DNA from: Armatimonadota bacterium | GTDB taxonomy: Bacteria > Armatimonadota > HRBIN16 | NCBI GenBank assembly: GCA_026003175.1 | Contig: BPGT01000002.1 | Coordinates: forward strand, 1,054,001-1,118,000 | Direction of reading: 5' to 3' | DNA length: 64,000 nucleotides | Shown here: one piece after another, positions 54,551 to 63,075 of the stretch | How positions within the stretch are numbered: position 1 is the first letter of the stretch | Layout: each line of letters starts with the position of its first letter | The notes under the pieces: generated by a model | Databases searched by the model: none | Told to the model about the DNA's origin: nothing | The model's input: only the letters and a program-made list of their open reading frames with translations | Position numbers and translations under genes: made by a program

Positions 54551-55177
54551 TCAGCTCCCGGAACCACGTAGCCGAAACAGTTCATACGCCACCAGTGCGG
54601 GCGGTGCGCCGATGTTGTTGGCGATGCGGTCAATCACCCGGGCGAGATTGCGTTCCGTGAGGTCGTCCACATCGCTGCCCTGCGGATACAGATCATCCAT
54701 CGCCTCGCTCACCATCTGCAAAGCTTTCTGCAGGTAAACCGCCTTCCCCTGAGGCAGCTGGCGATATGGCTGTTCCGAGTAGGCGCGCACGATACGGTCG
54801 TACAGGGTATCCCACGACTGCTCCAATTCCTCTTGCTTGCGTCGCTGGGCGTACTCCTGCTCGCGGCTGGCAGCAGCAAGCGCTTCGCGCTGTTTGGTAC
54901 GCTCCCAATCGGCAAGCGTAGTCCCCTCGATAATGCGCAACTGCACATCCTGCCCTGCCAGTTCGGAGAGGATAACTTCGATGGTACGCCGGTATCCCGG
55001 GTTACGCAAATGCCCCGACAGGCTGTATTTTTGCGAGGGCAACCCAACCACGAACTCCCCGTTCTCTATGGTAATCGGCACCGCATGGTCAAGTGCTTCC
55101 CACATACTGGGCAGCACAATCTTATCCTTCATGCGGTCCACGCTTTGTGCCCATATCTCCCGTGCAGACAAAGCCAT
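54551..55177 (-). CDS. Stand-alone DnaA-domain-I-like protein
   Basis: 208-aa protein. Residues about 2-90 resemble the N-terminal domain of the replication initiator DnaA: REIWAQSVDRMKDKIVLPSM, then ITIENGEFVVGLPSQKY and a helix YRRTIEVILSELAGQDVQLR. Then there is a charged coiled coil (REQEYAQRRKQEELEQSW) and a helical C-terminus. The AAA+ and DNA-binding domains of DnaA are absent. In DnaA domain I mediates self-assembly and helicase or DiaA contacts. The ATG at 55177 follows GAGGAG with 8-base spacing. It precedes the PfkB gene by 2 bases. Role unknown. Confidence 0.6.
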   Translation of the reverse strand: MALSAREIWAQSVDRMKDKIVLPSMWEALDHAVPITIENGEFVVGLPSQKYSLSGHLRNPGYRRTIEVILSELAGQDVQLRIIEGTTLADWERTKQREALAAASREQEYAQRRKQEELEQSWDTLYDRIVRAYSEQPYRQLPQGKAVYLQKALQMVSEAMDDLYPQGSDVDDLTERNLARVIDRIANNIGAPPALVAYELFRLRGSGS

Positions 55178-55213
55178 TGTCAATACTCCTCTTGAGGAAT
55201 TACAAGGATATTA

Positions 55214-55520
55214 TCAAAACGACACTATTTTTGTTTGTCGGCTAGTCCCTCTCAGTTCTATAGTGAGCGGGAACTTGAGCAGTAAGTTTCTGCCTGCCAG
55301 AGCAAGGACTGTGTTGCCAATCCTCAACACATTGGCAGGCAAGGCGAAGGGAGCGCATTGTCCAGGCGGGGTCTGTGTCGCCACCTGAATGTTGTTCCGC
55401 ACCAGCCAGTAGCCCCATCTCGCAGAGCGTCTCCAACACTTGCTCCACAGACTGCTGCGATAGCGGTGCTTTTCCGCTTAATCGTTCCATCACTGATTCG
55501 ACCAGTGCTTTATCCGGCAT
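55214..55520 (-). CDS. Uncharacterised 101-aa protein (frameshifted)
   Basis: The frame from ATG 55520 (MPDKALVESVMERLSGKAPL) is broken at C4 55413-55416 (G4 on the coding strand). Removing one G continues it as ETLCEMGYWLVRNNIQVATQ and on to FPLTIELRGTSRQTKIVSF, giving 101 aa. The first half is helical, the second rich in hydrophobic strand-like segments (ANVLRIGNTVLALAGRNLLL). No family is recognised. It lies just upstream of the DnaA-domain-like gene on the same strand. A longer in-frame extension upstream to 55631 is possible. Confidence 0.5.
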
Positions 55521-55641
55521 GCTGCTACCCTGTGCGACCTTTACCTGTTGTTGATACTGGGGCAGGCATTGCAGCCCACTCTCGGTTGTCACCGCCCTTA
55601 TTTTACTCCAACCCTGTTCGACCTGCAACACCTGGCATTTT

Positions 55642-57033
55642 CTAATGCAATACCTCCACCTGCCCTAACAGGTAACGCTTCTGACCATCGTTGCCCGGCA
55701 GGGGAAGGGCGAGTTCCGGTGTGCCCGTCAGAGTGCCCACCGAAACATACACCGAGTAAACGCCCGGCTTCAGCTGGAAAGGCAGCGCGAAGCTCGCCCG
55801 GCTCTCTATAGCCTCCGCTTTATCCGGCGGCGCAACAGGCAGATTTCTCACATTCAGTCCCTCATCCACCAGTACCGCCACGACACCGCCCTTTTCGTCC
55901 TTCCAGGTGATTGCCGGGTAACCACCTCGATAGCATGGCGCCACGCCGACGTTGCTCCATCGCCATCGCAGATGCCACCTGTCGCCGACCTTCACCTGCC
56001 TCTGCCACGAAGCCTCTACCAGCCGCAGGCGGTAGCCCAGACGCCGATTGATTTTCTCTATTAGCTCGCGGTTCTCCTGAAGAAACTCGCGAGGCCACCA
56101 GTGGATAGAGGCATAACTGGCATGATATTCCTCCACTGCCTGAAGGTACTTGCTCCCGTCCTGCCAGTAGCCGCGCTCCTTAGAGGGTCCGTAGTGTTCG
56201 CATTCCAGAATCACCGGTCGATCGCGCCAGAAAGCCTGCGCCATGCCCGCGTGGAAGTAGGCGTTCTCGCCACCCTGCACCAGAATACTATCGTCGCGGA
56301 GGGTTAATCCTTTCTCGCGAGCGTAGTCTATCGTCTCCTCCCCGTGAAAGGAGAAATCATCATTCGCCGCCAGAAGTGTGCGCTTGAAGTACTTCAGGTG
56401 CAGGTCAATATGCCGCTTCACCGTCTCGGGCGAAATCTTGCGCCGGGTGCTGGCGAAAGTGTGTCCCTCACCCCACACGCCCAGCGAACCCACGTCGATA
56501 AACGCCACCTCGGGATTGCCATCGTACCGCTTTGCCAGTGCAGCCAGAAAATTCTCCAGCTTCTGCAGGAAAACGGGGTCATCGTAGTCAGGCTCCCAGT
56601 AAGGTCCTCCCTCCTTGACACCCACGCCCGGCTCGAAGTCATACCCCCTCGCTCCAGCGCGATGTACCCACTCCGGGGTCGCCCAGCGCGTCCATGACTC
56701 ACTGCAGCTAATCCGCAGGGCAACCTGCTTGCCCTTGGCTATCCAGCGCTGTGCAGGAGTGTCCAGCACCGACCAGTTGAAATGCCCTTCCTCTAGCTCA
56801 ATGTACGACCACGGAATGCGTAGATACACCACCGAGAGACCGGGGAAATCATCCACCGTATCCGAAGGCTCCAACCGTGACCCGTAGTTTTCGGGAATGT
56901 TGTCGTAGTAGTGCAGCACCCAGCCCATGCCCGGATTCACCAGAGCCTCGCCGGTATCCGGGGGACGCACAGTAACCCACCCGTCCTGTAGCCCTGTTGT
57001 ACCTACTGCCAGCAACAGACACAATGCCAACAT
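55642..57033 (-). CDS. DUF4832/DUF4874 secreted glycosidase-like protein
   Basis: 463-aa protein with a short signal peptide (MLALCLLLAVGTTGL). The N-terminal barrel region has the DUF4874-type opening (EALVNPGMGWVLHYYDN, VVYLRIPWSYIELEEG) and a candidate catalytic acidic site (AFIDVGSLGVWGEGH). The DUF4832 part follows (LVQGGENAYFHAGMAQAFW, ECEHYGPSKERGYW). A C-terminal beta-sandwich (WRWSNVGVAPCYRGGY) completes it. These proteins look like glycoside hydrolases, but activity is not established. The ATG at 57033 follows AGGAGGG 8 bases upstream. Confidence 0.75.
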   Translation of the reverse strand: MLALCLLLAVGTTGLQDGWVTVRPPDTGEALVNPGMGWVLHYYDNIPENYGSRLEPSDTVDDFPGLSVVYLRIPWSYIELEEGHFNWSVLDTPAQRWIAKGKQVALRISCSESWTRWATPEWVHRAGARGYDFEPGVGVKEGGPYWEPDYDDPVFLQKLENFLAALAKRYDGNPEVAFIDVGSLGVWGEGHTFASTRRKISPETVKRHIDLHLKYFKRTLLAANDDFSFHGEETIDYAREKGLTLRDDSILVQGGENAYFHAGMAQAFWRDRPVILECEHYGPSKERGYWQDGSKYLQAVEEYHASYASIHWWPREFLQENRELIEKINRRLGYRLRLVEASWQRQVKVGDRWHLRWRWSNVGVAPCYRGGYPAITWKDEKGGVVAVLVDEGLNVRNLPVAPPDKAEAIESRASFALPFQLKPGVYSVYVSVGTLTGTPELALPLPGNDGQKRYLLGQVEVLH

Positions 57034-57192
57034 CTAACCTGCCCTCCTGATGCATTTCTTTCTGCGTTCTCTCTGCCTCATGCAGGTTCCTTTTTGGCGA
57101 TGTGGGGTGTGGCATCCCATGCGTAGAACAATTTAGCCTTTGAAACTGTCTGGCCAGGTCATGCGCAGGAGCAGCATAAAACACAGCCCCTG

Positions 57193-57201
57193 TGCTATAC
57201 T
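57193..57201 (+). promoter_or_regulatory. Extended -10 promoter of the DinB-like gene
   Basis: TGC followed by TATACT (57196-57201), a TGn extended -10, 46 bases before the ATG at 57248. No clear -35 box, which such promoters do not need. Confidence 0.5.
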
Positions 57202-57247
57202 TCTATCAGTAACCACTTATTACTAGCACAGACCGGAGGAATGTGTT

Positions 57248-57715
57248 ATGCACCATCCTTTCGTTTGGGAAGAGTGTCTGGAGGCGCTGGAGAAAACGCC
57301 TCATGCCTTGCAGAGGCTCGCTGCCCTGATTCCTGCCGACCGGTGGGAACAGCGTCCCTCGCCTGACCATTATTCTCCCAAAGAACTGCTCTACCATCTG
57401 ACGGAGGTAGAGGAGGCTTTCTACCGGCGTTACCGCTTGATTGCGGAACAGGAACATCCCCAGCTTACCGTCTATGATGCTCACGATGCGCTGTCGGAGG
57501 GACGGTTCGCAGGAGGCAGCGTGTCGGAAGGGGTAGCACGGTTCAGCGAGGCACGCCACCGCTCGCTACAGTACCTGCGCAATCTGCCAGCTGAGGCGCG
57601 CGACCGCACGGGAGTGCATCCCGAGTTCGGCGAGTGGAGCATCTTTCAGCAGGTGCAGCTGTGTGTGGCACATGACCTGCTGCACCTGTGCGACGTTATG
57701 CTGCGCAGTGCATAA
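57248..57715 (+). CDS. DinB-superfamily protein
   Basis: 155-aa four-helix-bundle protein. The metal-binding histidines of the fold are at LLYHLTEVEEAFYRR and near the C-terminus CVAHDLLHLCDVML. DinB/YfiT proteins include thiol-dependent transferases and stress-induced proteins of unknown role. The ATG follows GGAGGAATGTGTT. It converges with the HEAT-repeat gene, whose stop directly abuts this one. Confidence 0.8.
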   Translation: MHHPFVWEECLEALEKTPHALQRLAALIPADRWEQRPSPDHYSPKELLYHLTEVEEAFYRRYRLIAEQEHPQLTVYDAHDALSEGRFAGGSVSEGVARFSEARHRSLQYLRNLPAEARDRTGVHPEFGEWSIFQQVQLCVAHDLLHLCDVMLRSA

Positions 57716-59584
57716 CTACCTTTGCTGCAGCCGAAGAGGTTTGCCTTCGGGGGTGGTCACGCGCACAGTGAGCTGCCAACCATCGCTGCCGTTTAAAACC
57801 TTGCACAGGATGCGGTTCCAGCCCTGCTGCAGGGTAGCGGTAGCGGTGTCCTGGTCTATTGTTAGACCACGGTCACCCACGAATTCATGCACTTTTTGAC
57901 CGTTGACCCAGCAGGTCACATCGTCGTCGCTGCCGATTTTCAGGATGACCGTCTGCGCCGTATCGCTATACACTTCGGCGCAGGCATACCCCCCCGTGTT
58001 CTCGCGTGCACCGGCAATCAGCCACAGGTCCAGCACGCCCTCTGGATCGTCCAGTTCGATGCGCCTCCAGCGGACGCCGTTCACCTCCGCCTGCAGGTCC
58101 ACCGGTGCGCTGGGATCTATCAGTTCGCGTTCACGCAGCAGGTTGCGCTCTGCTACAGGAGCCAGCACCCACCAGTTTACTACCATCCCTTGCTGCATGG
58201 CAATGTCTTTGACGCTGGTTTCCATCCCTAACGAGCGTAGCACCCCCACCAGCCGGATAACGCTTTCGCGGTCTCGCGCCTTTTCCAGAGCGGTGCGCGC
58301 CAACACCGTTGCCACGTCGGCCTTACCCCGCTTCTGCAAAGCAAAAGCCACACCGGGCACGGCATCTATCGCCGCATGACGCACCTCCTCGTTCTCGTGC
58401 CCCAGGGCAACCATCAGCGCGGAAGCGGTGTCTGCGTGGTGCAGATGTCCCATTGCCACAAGAGCTGCGGCTTTTACTTTGGGGTCGTCTTCGCTGAATG
58501 CTTTCAACAAAGCGGGTAACACCACGCCAGGAGAGGCGGACTGATAACCCAGCAGGTCAACGAGACGCAGGCGTTGCTCCCCGCGTGCACGTTGCAGCTG
58601 CACAACCAGTGCCTCCGCCAGACCGGGCAGCCTCACCTCTTGCAGCAGCGAGTAGGCAGTGCTGGCGAGTGCGGGATTGGGATGCTGCAGTGCTTTGACC
58701 AGCAAGCTCGCGGTGTCGGCATTGCTGGTGTGAGCCAGACCGGTCAACCCCGCACTACGCAAGGCCGGCGTTTTGCCGTTGGTGTAGAGCCATCGAAACA
58801 GGGCGGCGGCTTGCCCCGCCGCCGCGGAGCGGTGGAGCCGCTCCGCGATACGTGCCAGCGAGTGCTGAGCCGCCTCTTTCTCTTTCTCACTGCCTTTCTG
58901 GGCAATCTGTTGCAACGCCTTCTGGATTTCAGGCGTGGGGAACTCTCCAGCGACCGTAATCGCCGTCAAGCGCACCTCCGGTTGCGCGCTTTTCAGCGCA
59001 CCGAGCACCACTTTCGCCGAGCTGGGCTGTTTGCGTGCGCCGATTGCCAGCAGCAATGCGCTCTTCCACTGTGGTTCGGATGCTTGAGCGAAGGCGCGCT
59101 CCAGCGCGGTGGTAGCTTCCTTGCCCGGAATCTGCTGCAATGCCATCCGCGCCGGTTCACGAAGGGTTTTGTCTCCCAGCAGCTTCTGCAGCGTGGGAAC
59201 CGACTGCGACGTGCCTACCACCGTAATCAGGCGCAACAGGAATCGTTGCAGGGGTTCCGGCGCAGGCTTTTGCAGTCGGGCAAGCAGCGTCTGTTCAGCA
59301 GCTTTACGCTCGGGTGAGGCGCCGGGGCGCGTAGACTGGTAGACCACCCGCTCCAGTGCCATCTTCGCTGCCATCAGCGCGCCGGGTTCCGTGTTGGGGT
59401 TCTCGATAATCGCCAACAGAGCGGGCATCGCCTTCACACCAAACGGCGCGACTTCGTCAATCGCCTGGCGTCGTGCGTTATCTTCGGGGGAACGCAGCTT
59501 CTGCACGGTTTGCTCCATATTCTGGCACGCGCTGGGCAGAGCCAGCACTACCAGCGCAAGAACGGTTAGCCATGTGTTCTTCAT
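57716..59584 (-). CDS. Exported HEAT-repeat protein
   Basis: 622-aa protein with an N-terminal export signal (TWLTVLALVVLALPSAC); the cysteine could be lipidated, but PSAC is not a classical lipobox. Residues about 25-470 consist of HEAT-like helical repeats of about 35 residues (for example LVKALQHPNPALASTAYSLL, LPALLKAFSEDDPKVKAAAL, LMVALGHENEEVRHAAIDAV). The C-terminal about 140 residues form a beta domain (AQTVILKIGSDDDVTCWVNG, GWNRILCKVLNGSDGWQL) like those attached to sugar-binding or hydrolase proteins. It is 16 bases downstream of a Gfo/Idh gene on the same strand. Confidence 0.8.
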   Translation of the reverse strand: MKNTWLTVLALVVLALPSACQNMEQTVQKLRSPEDNARRQAIDEVAPFGVKAMPALLAIIENPNTEPGALMAAKMALERVVYQSTRPGASPERKAAEQTLLARLQKPAPEPLQRFLLRLITVVGTSQSVPTLQKLLGDKTLREPARMALQQIPGKEATTALERAFAQASEPQWKSALLLAIGARKQPSSAKVVLGALKSAQPEVRLTAITVAGEFPTPEIQKALQQIAQKGSEKEKEAAQHSLARIAERLHRSAAAGQAAALFRWLYTNGKTPALRSAGLTGLAHTSNADTASLLVKALQHPNPALASTAYSLLQEVRLPGLAEALVVQLQRARGEQRLRLVDLLGYQSASPGVVLPALLKAFSEDDPKVKAAALVAMGHLHHADTASALMVALGHENEEVRHAAIDAVPGVAFALQKRGKADVATVLARTALEKARDRESVIRLVGVLRSLGMETSVKDIAMQQGMVVNWWVLAPVAERNLLRERELIDPSAPVDLQAEVNGVRWRRIELDDPEGVLDLWLIAGARENTGGYACAEVYSDTAQTVILKIGSDDDVTCWVNGQKVHEFVGDRGLTIDQDTATATLQQGWNRILCKVLNGSDGWQLTVRVTTPEGKPLRLQQR

Positions 59585-59600
59585 TTTCAGCCTGCACCTC

Positions 59601-60890
59601 CTACCTCAAGTACCACGGCGCGCGATAGGGGCGACTGAGCCAGCGGTTTGCTTCGGGGTCGCCCACGAACTGCTCTTTGACAGGGTCCCAGCGCAGCTTT
59701 CTGCCCAGACGCATGGCGATGTTGCCGATGTGCGCCACGGTCACGGAGCGGTGTCCAATCTCCACGTCGCAGATGGGCTTCTTGCGTGTGCGAATGCAGT
59801 CCAGCCAGTTCTGGTGGTGGCTGAGGCTGCGATACAGCTGTATGTCGTTCGGTCCCCAGGTTACCTGCTGCAGCTCTTTGGGGCTGGTATCGATGCCTCC
59901 ACGCCACACGTGCACGTAGCCATCTGTGCCTTCAAAGCGCACACCCCGCTCCGGGGTGGTGGCAATCATGTGCACCCCATTGGCATATTCATAGTGCACC
60001 TCGAAGTTCACGTAGGTCTCACACAGCCCCTTCACAGGCGGTACACCCCTGCCCTCCACGCTCACGGGTCCGCTGAGGTCCATGCCCAGCCCCCATTGCG
60101 CGATGTCAAAGTGGTGATGCCCCCAGTCGGTCATCTCGCCGCCGGAATAGTCCCAGAACCAGCGAAAGTTGCCCAAAAAACGGGCGTAGTTGAACGGCAC
60201 CCACGGAGCGGGACCCAGGTACAGGTTCCAATCGAGGTCGGGAGGCGGTTCCACATCGGGCTGGGGGTCCATGTCGGGACCGTGCGGGAGGTTCACGCGT
60301 ACGGTATGCACCTTGCCGATTTTGCCGTTGCGCACCAGCATACAGGCAAGCCAGAAGTAGTAATCCGATCGCTGCTGGCTTCCCACCTGAAACACGCGGT
60401 TGTAGCGGCGTACCGCCCGAACCAGAGCCTTGCCCTCGTCCACGAAGAGGGTCAATGGCTTCTCACAATACACGTCCTTGCCCGATTCGCACGCCATGAT
60501 ACTGATGAGCGTGTGCCAGTGGTCGGGCGTGGCGATGACTACCGCGTCGATGTCCTTGCGGTCTAGCAGGTGGCGGAAATCGGTGTAGGCAGCACAGTCC
60601 TGATTGCCATATCGGTTGTCCACCGCCCTTTTGGAGCGATCGCGATGGGGGGCATACACGTCGCACACCGCCAGCACCTGCACCTGCCCATTGCCCAGGA
60701 AGGCGTTGAGGTGTCCCGTGCCCATGCCGCCCAGCCCGATGAAGCCCAGCGTGATGCGGTCGCTCGGTGCGCTTCGCTGTGCTGAGCCGAACACCGAGGC
60801 TGGTACTACCGCAGGCATGGCGACGGCAGCTGCGCCGACGGCTGCCCCTTTGAGAAATTGCCTTCGCGTGATCTGTTTGCTTGTACTCAT
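59601..60890 (-). CDS. Gfo/Idh/MocA oxidoreductase with Tat leader
   Basis: 429-aa protein. A Tat leader (TRRQFLKGAAVGAAAVAMPA) precedes the Rossmann domain (LGFIGLGGMGTGHLNAFLG). The EKP motif is in GKDVYCEKPLTLFVDEG. The C-terminal domain has SGGEMTDWGHHHFDIAQWGL, where the histidines are probably substrate or metal ligands. The ATG at 60890 is chosen for position; ATG 60899 is an alternative. Similar in architecture to the protein at 34349. Co-transcribed with the HEAT-repeat gene. Confidence 0.88.
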   Translation of the reverse strand: MSTSKQITRRQFLKGAAVGAAAVAMPAVVPASVFGSAQRSAPSDRITLGFIGLGGMGTGHLNAFLGNGQVQVLAVCDVYAPHRDRSKRAVDNRYGNQDCAAYTDFRHLLDRKDIDAVVIATPDHWHTLISIMACESGKDVYCEKPLTLFVDEGKALVRAVRRYNRVFQVGSQQRSDYYFWLACMLVRNGKIGKVHTVRVNLPHGPDMDPQPDVEPPPDLDWNLYLGPAPWVPFNYARFLGNFRWFWDYSGGEMTDWGHHHFDIAQWGLGMDLSGPVSVEGRGVPPVKGLCETYVNFEVHYEYANGVHMIATTPERGVRFEGTDGYVHVWRGGIDTSPKELQQVTWGPNDIQLYRSLSHHQNWLDCIRTRKKPICDVEIGHRSVTVAHIGNIAMRLGRKLRWDPVKEQFVGDPEANRWLSRPYRAPWYLR

Positions 60891-61243
60891 GCCGACCATC
60901 CTTTCCATGAGCGAGTCCCAAACGGCGTGATGATTCGGATAATGAGTTTCAGGGGGTCCAGAGGAGATTCCTGCAGACAAAGGATACCCATCTTGCCTTT
61001 ACCCTCTGGAAGTCGATACTCTCCAGACCGTAACAGAGTGTAATATGCCAATAGATCGTTACCAGTCTCCAGCCGCCAAGAAGCACTCACCGCGTCCAAC
61101 AACACCACCGGAAACAGCATGAACTCCTCCGGCACGGTATACCCTAACTCCAGCAACTTCTCATACGGCGTCTTCCCCTCCATCCCCTCCCCACTATGCA
61201 CTCGCTGCAGGTTGCAATGCGCTTGCCAACCTGATGCCGCCAC
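60891..61243 (-). pseudogene. Fragment of a transposase/integrase-core protein
   Basis: The upper part of this frame encodes WQAHCNLQRVHSGEGMEGKT followed by PYEKLLELGY, typical of the C-terminal end of IS481/IS3-type rve integrase-core transposases. The catalytic DDE core is missing. The rest of the frame (SASWRLETGNDLLAYY onward) is not recognised. Remnant of an earlier insertion next to the MITE-IS tandem. Confidence 0.6.
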
Positions 61244-61366
61244 CAGAAAAGAACCCGCATCCTCTATTGGTGTATATCAGGGACGCCAGCTTTTTTCAAC
61301 CAGTAGAGTAGCAATGTATCGCTTTGCACCTGGTAACAATCTCCTGGCGCGTTTACTTGAATCTCT

Positions 61367-61552
61367 GAGGGTGTTCGAAATTGCTGGTTGAATGGATAGA
61401 TAACCTAACCCCCTTGCCCCCTTCCCTGCAAGGGAAGGGGGAACGCCCCTCTCCTCGTAGGAGAGGGGACGGGGGTGAGGTAAGGCAGGGATAGCAAGAA
61501 CGCCTCTCTCCTTGCGCTACAACCAACTTCTCAACAATTCTCGAACACCCTC
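61367..61552. mobile_element. MITE, copy 3
   Basis: 186-bp element with the ends of copies 1 and 2. Flanked by CTTGAATCTCT on both sides (61356-61366 and 61553-61563). The right duplication is shared with the IS that follows. Confidence 0.9.
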
Positions 61553-62532
61553 CTTGAATCTCTGAGGGTGTTCGAAAAATCGCATAGACCCCACACCCAC
61601 CACCAACACACAAAACAACCGCTACCAGCCACCTGCACCACACCCACCATGTTCCACAACACAAACATGCCCCACACCCACACCCGTGCAACCACCCACG
61701 AACGCGCTCGCCACACACTCCCATAAGCTCCCTTCACACTACCAAACACCTGCTCTATCCGATAACGCTCCCGCAACGCCCAACCATATGTCTGCGCACG
61801 TGCACGCGCACGCAACCGCGCATCCGCACGCACCTGCTGCCACACGCCATCCCGAACCACTGCCACAGGCAACCAACCCGCACGCTCCAACGCAACCAAT
61901 AACTGCGCCCGATAACCATACAACCCGTCCCCAACTAATAAAGTGCCACACGACAAACCACCAAGCCCATGACGCTCCACCCACTCCCACAACAGACGCC
62001 CCTCATCCGCATATGCCCCCCCACACGATAACCCCATCACCCACACCCGACCCCCCTGCCAACACCCCAACGCCACCACCTTCACATGCGACCGCTGCTG
62101 ACGTACCTGTGCCCCACGCAAATACTGCGCCAAAAACGGTGAGGCATACCCCACGCCCGTGCCATCCACAAACACACACGGCGTTTCACGGGTCGGTGTC
62201 TCTGACGCGATGCCCTGCTGGGCAAGCCAAGTGAGCAGTTGGTGCAGGCGTTCGTCTGCAAGATGCTGCAAGCGGTAGGCGAGCGTGCCTAAGGCAGGCA
62301 GGGGTTGGTCGGGCAGCAGTTCTGGGGCGAGGGCGAACAGTAGGCGTCGGTAGGAGGCGTTTTCGCGCACTCCCAGCAAGAGGAGGGTGAGGATGAGCGC
62401 TTCGGGGTATTTGTAGGGTCGCCCGCGGCGTGGGGGCAGAGGATGGATTTGGCAGAAGCGTTGGACGATGGTGAAGATGACCTTCACCGACAGGGTAGTG
62501 AGTCTGCTTTGTGGTAGGTATCGTCGTTTCAT
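61531..62532 (-). CDS. DDE transposase of the IS
   Basis: 333 aa. An N-terminal helical region has GRPYKYPEALILTLLLLGVR. The catalytic triad is probably Asp123 (CVFVDGTGVGY), Asp202 (LLVGDGLYGY) and Glu260 (RYRIEQVFGSVKGAYG, with the usual basic residue after the Glu). The C-terminus is very rich in Trp and Val. The ATG at 62532 lies just inside the right end. The frame has no stop within the IS: it runs through the left terminal repeat and the target duplication and ends at a TGA inside the neighbouring MITE, adding about 15 foreign residues. Confidence 0.85.
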   Translation of the reverse strand: MKRRYLPQSRLTTLSVKVIFTIVQRFCQIHPLPPRRGRPYKYPEALILTLLLLGVRENASYRRLLFALAPELLPDQPLPALGTLAYRLQHLADERLHQLLTWLAQQGIASETPTRETPCVFVDGTGVGYASPFLAQYLRGAQVRQQRSHVKVVALGCWQGGRVWVMGLSCGGAYADEGRLLWEWVERHGLGGLSCGTLLVGDGLYGYRAQLLVALERAGWLPVAVVRDGVWQQVRADARLRARARAQTYGWALRERYRIEQVFGSVKGAYGSVWRARSWVVARVWVWGMFVLWNMVGVVQVAGSGCFVCWWWVWGLCDFSNTLRDSRRVFENC

Positions 62533-62575
62533 GGAATCGATATACCCGATACTAACCGATTTTTTGAACACCCTC
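61564..62575. mobile_element. Insertion sequence, parent candidate of the MITEs
   Basis: 1012 bp. Terminal repeats GAGGGTGTTCGAAAAATCG and, inverted, GAGGGTGTTCAAAAAATCG share their outer 10 bases with the MITEs. The 11-bp CTTGAATCTCT occurs on both sides (61553-61563 and 62576-62586), and the right copy ends in the first T of a TTGACA promoter box. A single transposase gene on the minus strand fills it. The 9-11 bp duplications across this element group are like those of IS4-type DDE elements, but I cannot fix the family. Confidence 0.9.
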
Positions 62576-62585
62576 CTTGAATCTC

Positions 62586-62614
62586 TTGACATACTAAGTA
62601 CTTTACATTAGAAT
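62586..62614 (+). promoter_or_regulatory. Promoter adjoining the IS
   Basis: TTGACA, 17 bases, TAGAAT, directly at the right end of the IS target duplication; 32 bases before the ATG at 62647. Confidence 0.7.
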
Positions 62615-62646
62615 GGAACTATTAACTTGCATTTGGAGGCAGGGCG

Positions 62647-62916
62647 ATGGGAGCGATGAAATCTGAAAGGACATGGTTGTACATTCTGAAAGTGACGACC
62701 TTTTGTGCAGCAACAGGGGTTGTCTCAGGAATAACAATGCTTGGGATGGGTTTTACCCCAGCCGAGTGGGATATGTTGCGTGCAGTAGTACTTGCACTCT
62801 GGTGGCTGCCCACAGCGCTTTTTGTAATTTTCTGGTTACTCCACCTTTATGGTCCCACTTTTGTCCTGTCGTTAGCGGGTATACTGGTAGGAGTCAGGAT
62901 GGGCACATCTGGTTGA
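62647..62916 (+). CDS. Small two- to three-helix membrane protein
   Basis: 89 aa. The ATG at 62647 follows GGAGGCAGGG. Hydrophobic segments at residues about 12-32 (ILKVTTFCAATGVVSGITML), 44-66 (VVLALWWLPTALFVIFWLLH) and 70-86 predict membrane helices. No family recognised. It is driven by a promoter that now adjoins an IS. Confidence 0.55.
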   Translation: MGAMKSERTWLYILKVTTFCAATGVVSGITMLGMGFTPAEWDMLRAVVLALWWLPTALFVIFWLLHLYGPTFVLSLAGILVGVRMGTSG

Positions 62917-63075
62917 GTTGTTTTGCGCTGGGCGGTTGTATCGTGTCTTTGTCATCTTGCGCTACTGATAAACGCGCCATTATATGAGGTTTTCTCTCAT
63001 GGTTCGGTGGTGCGGTTTGCCATTCTACTGCTATGTCCATCAATGCGGTACCTGATTGGGCAATGATATCGAGGT

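Noticed and set aside
54551-55177. Replication origin near a DnaA-like gene
   Set aside because: The protein lacks the DnaA core and there are no clusters of DnaA boxes (TTATNCACA-type) or dnaN or gyr genes nearby.
61686-62234. Long plus-strand ORF (about 180 codons) inside the IS
   Set aside because: It is antisense to the transposase gene and consists of low-complexity His-, Pro- and Thr-rich sequence produced by the codon bias of the real gene.
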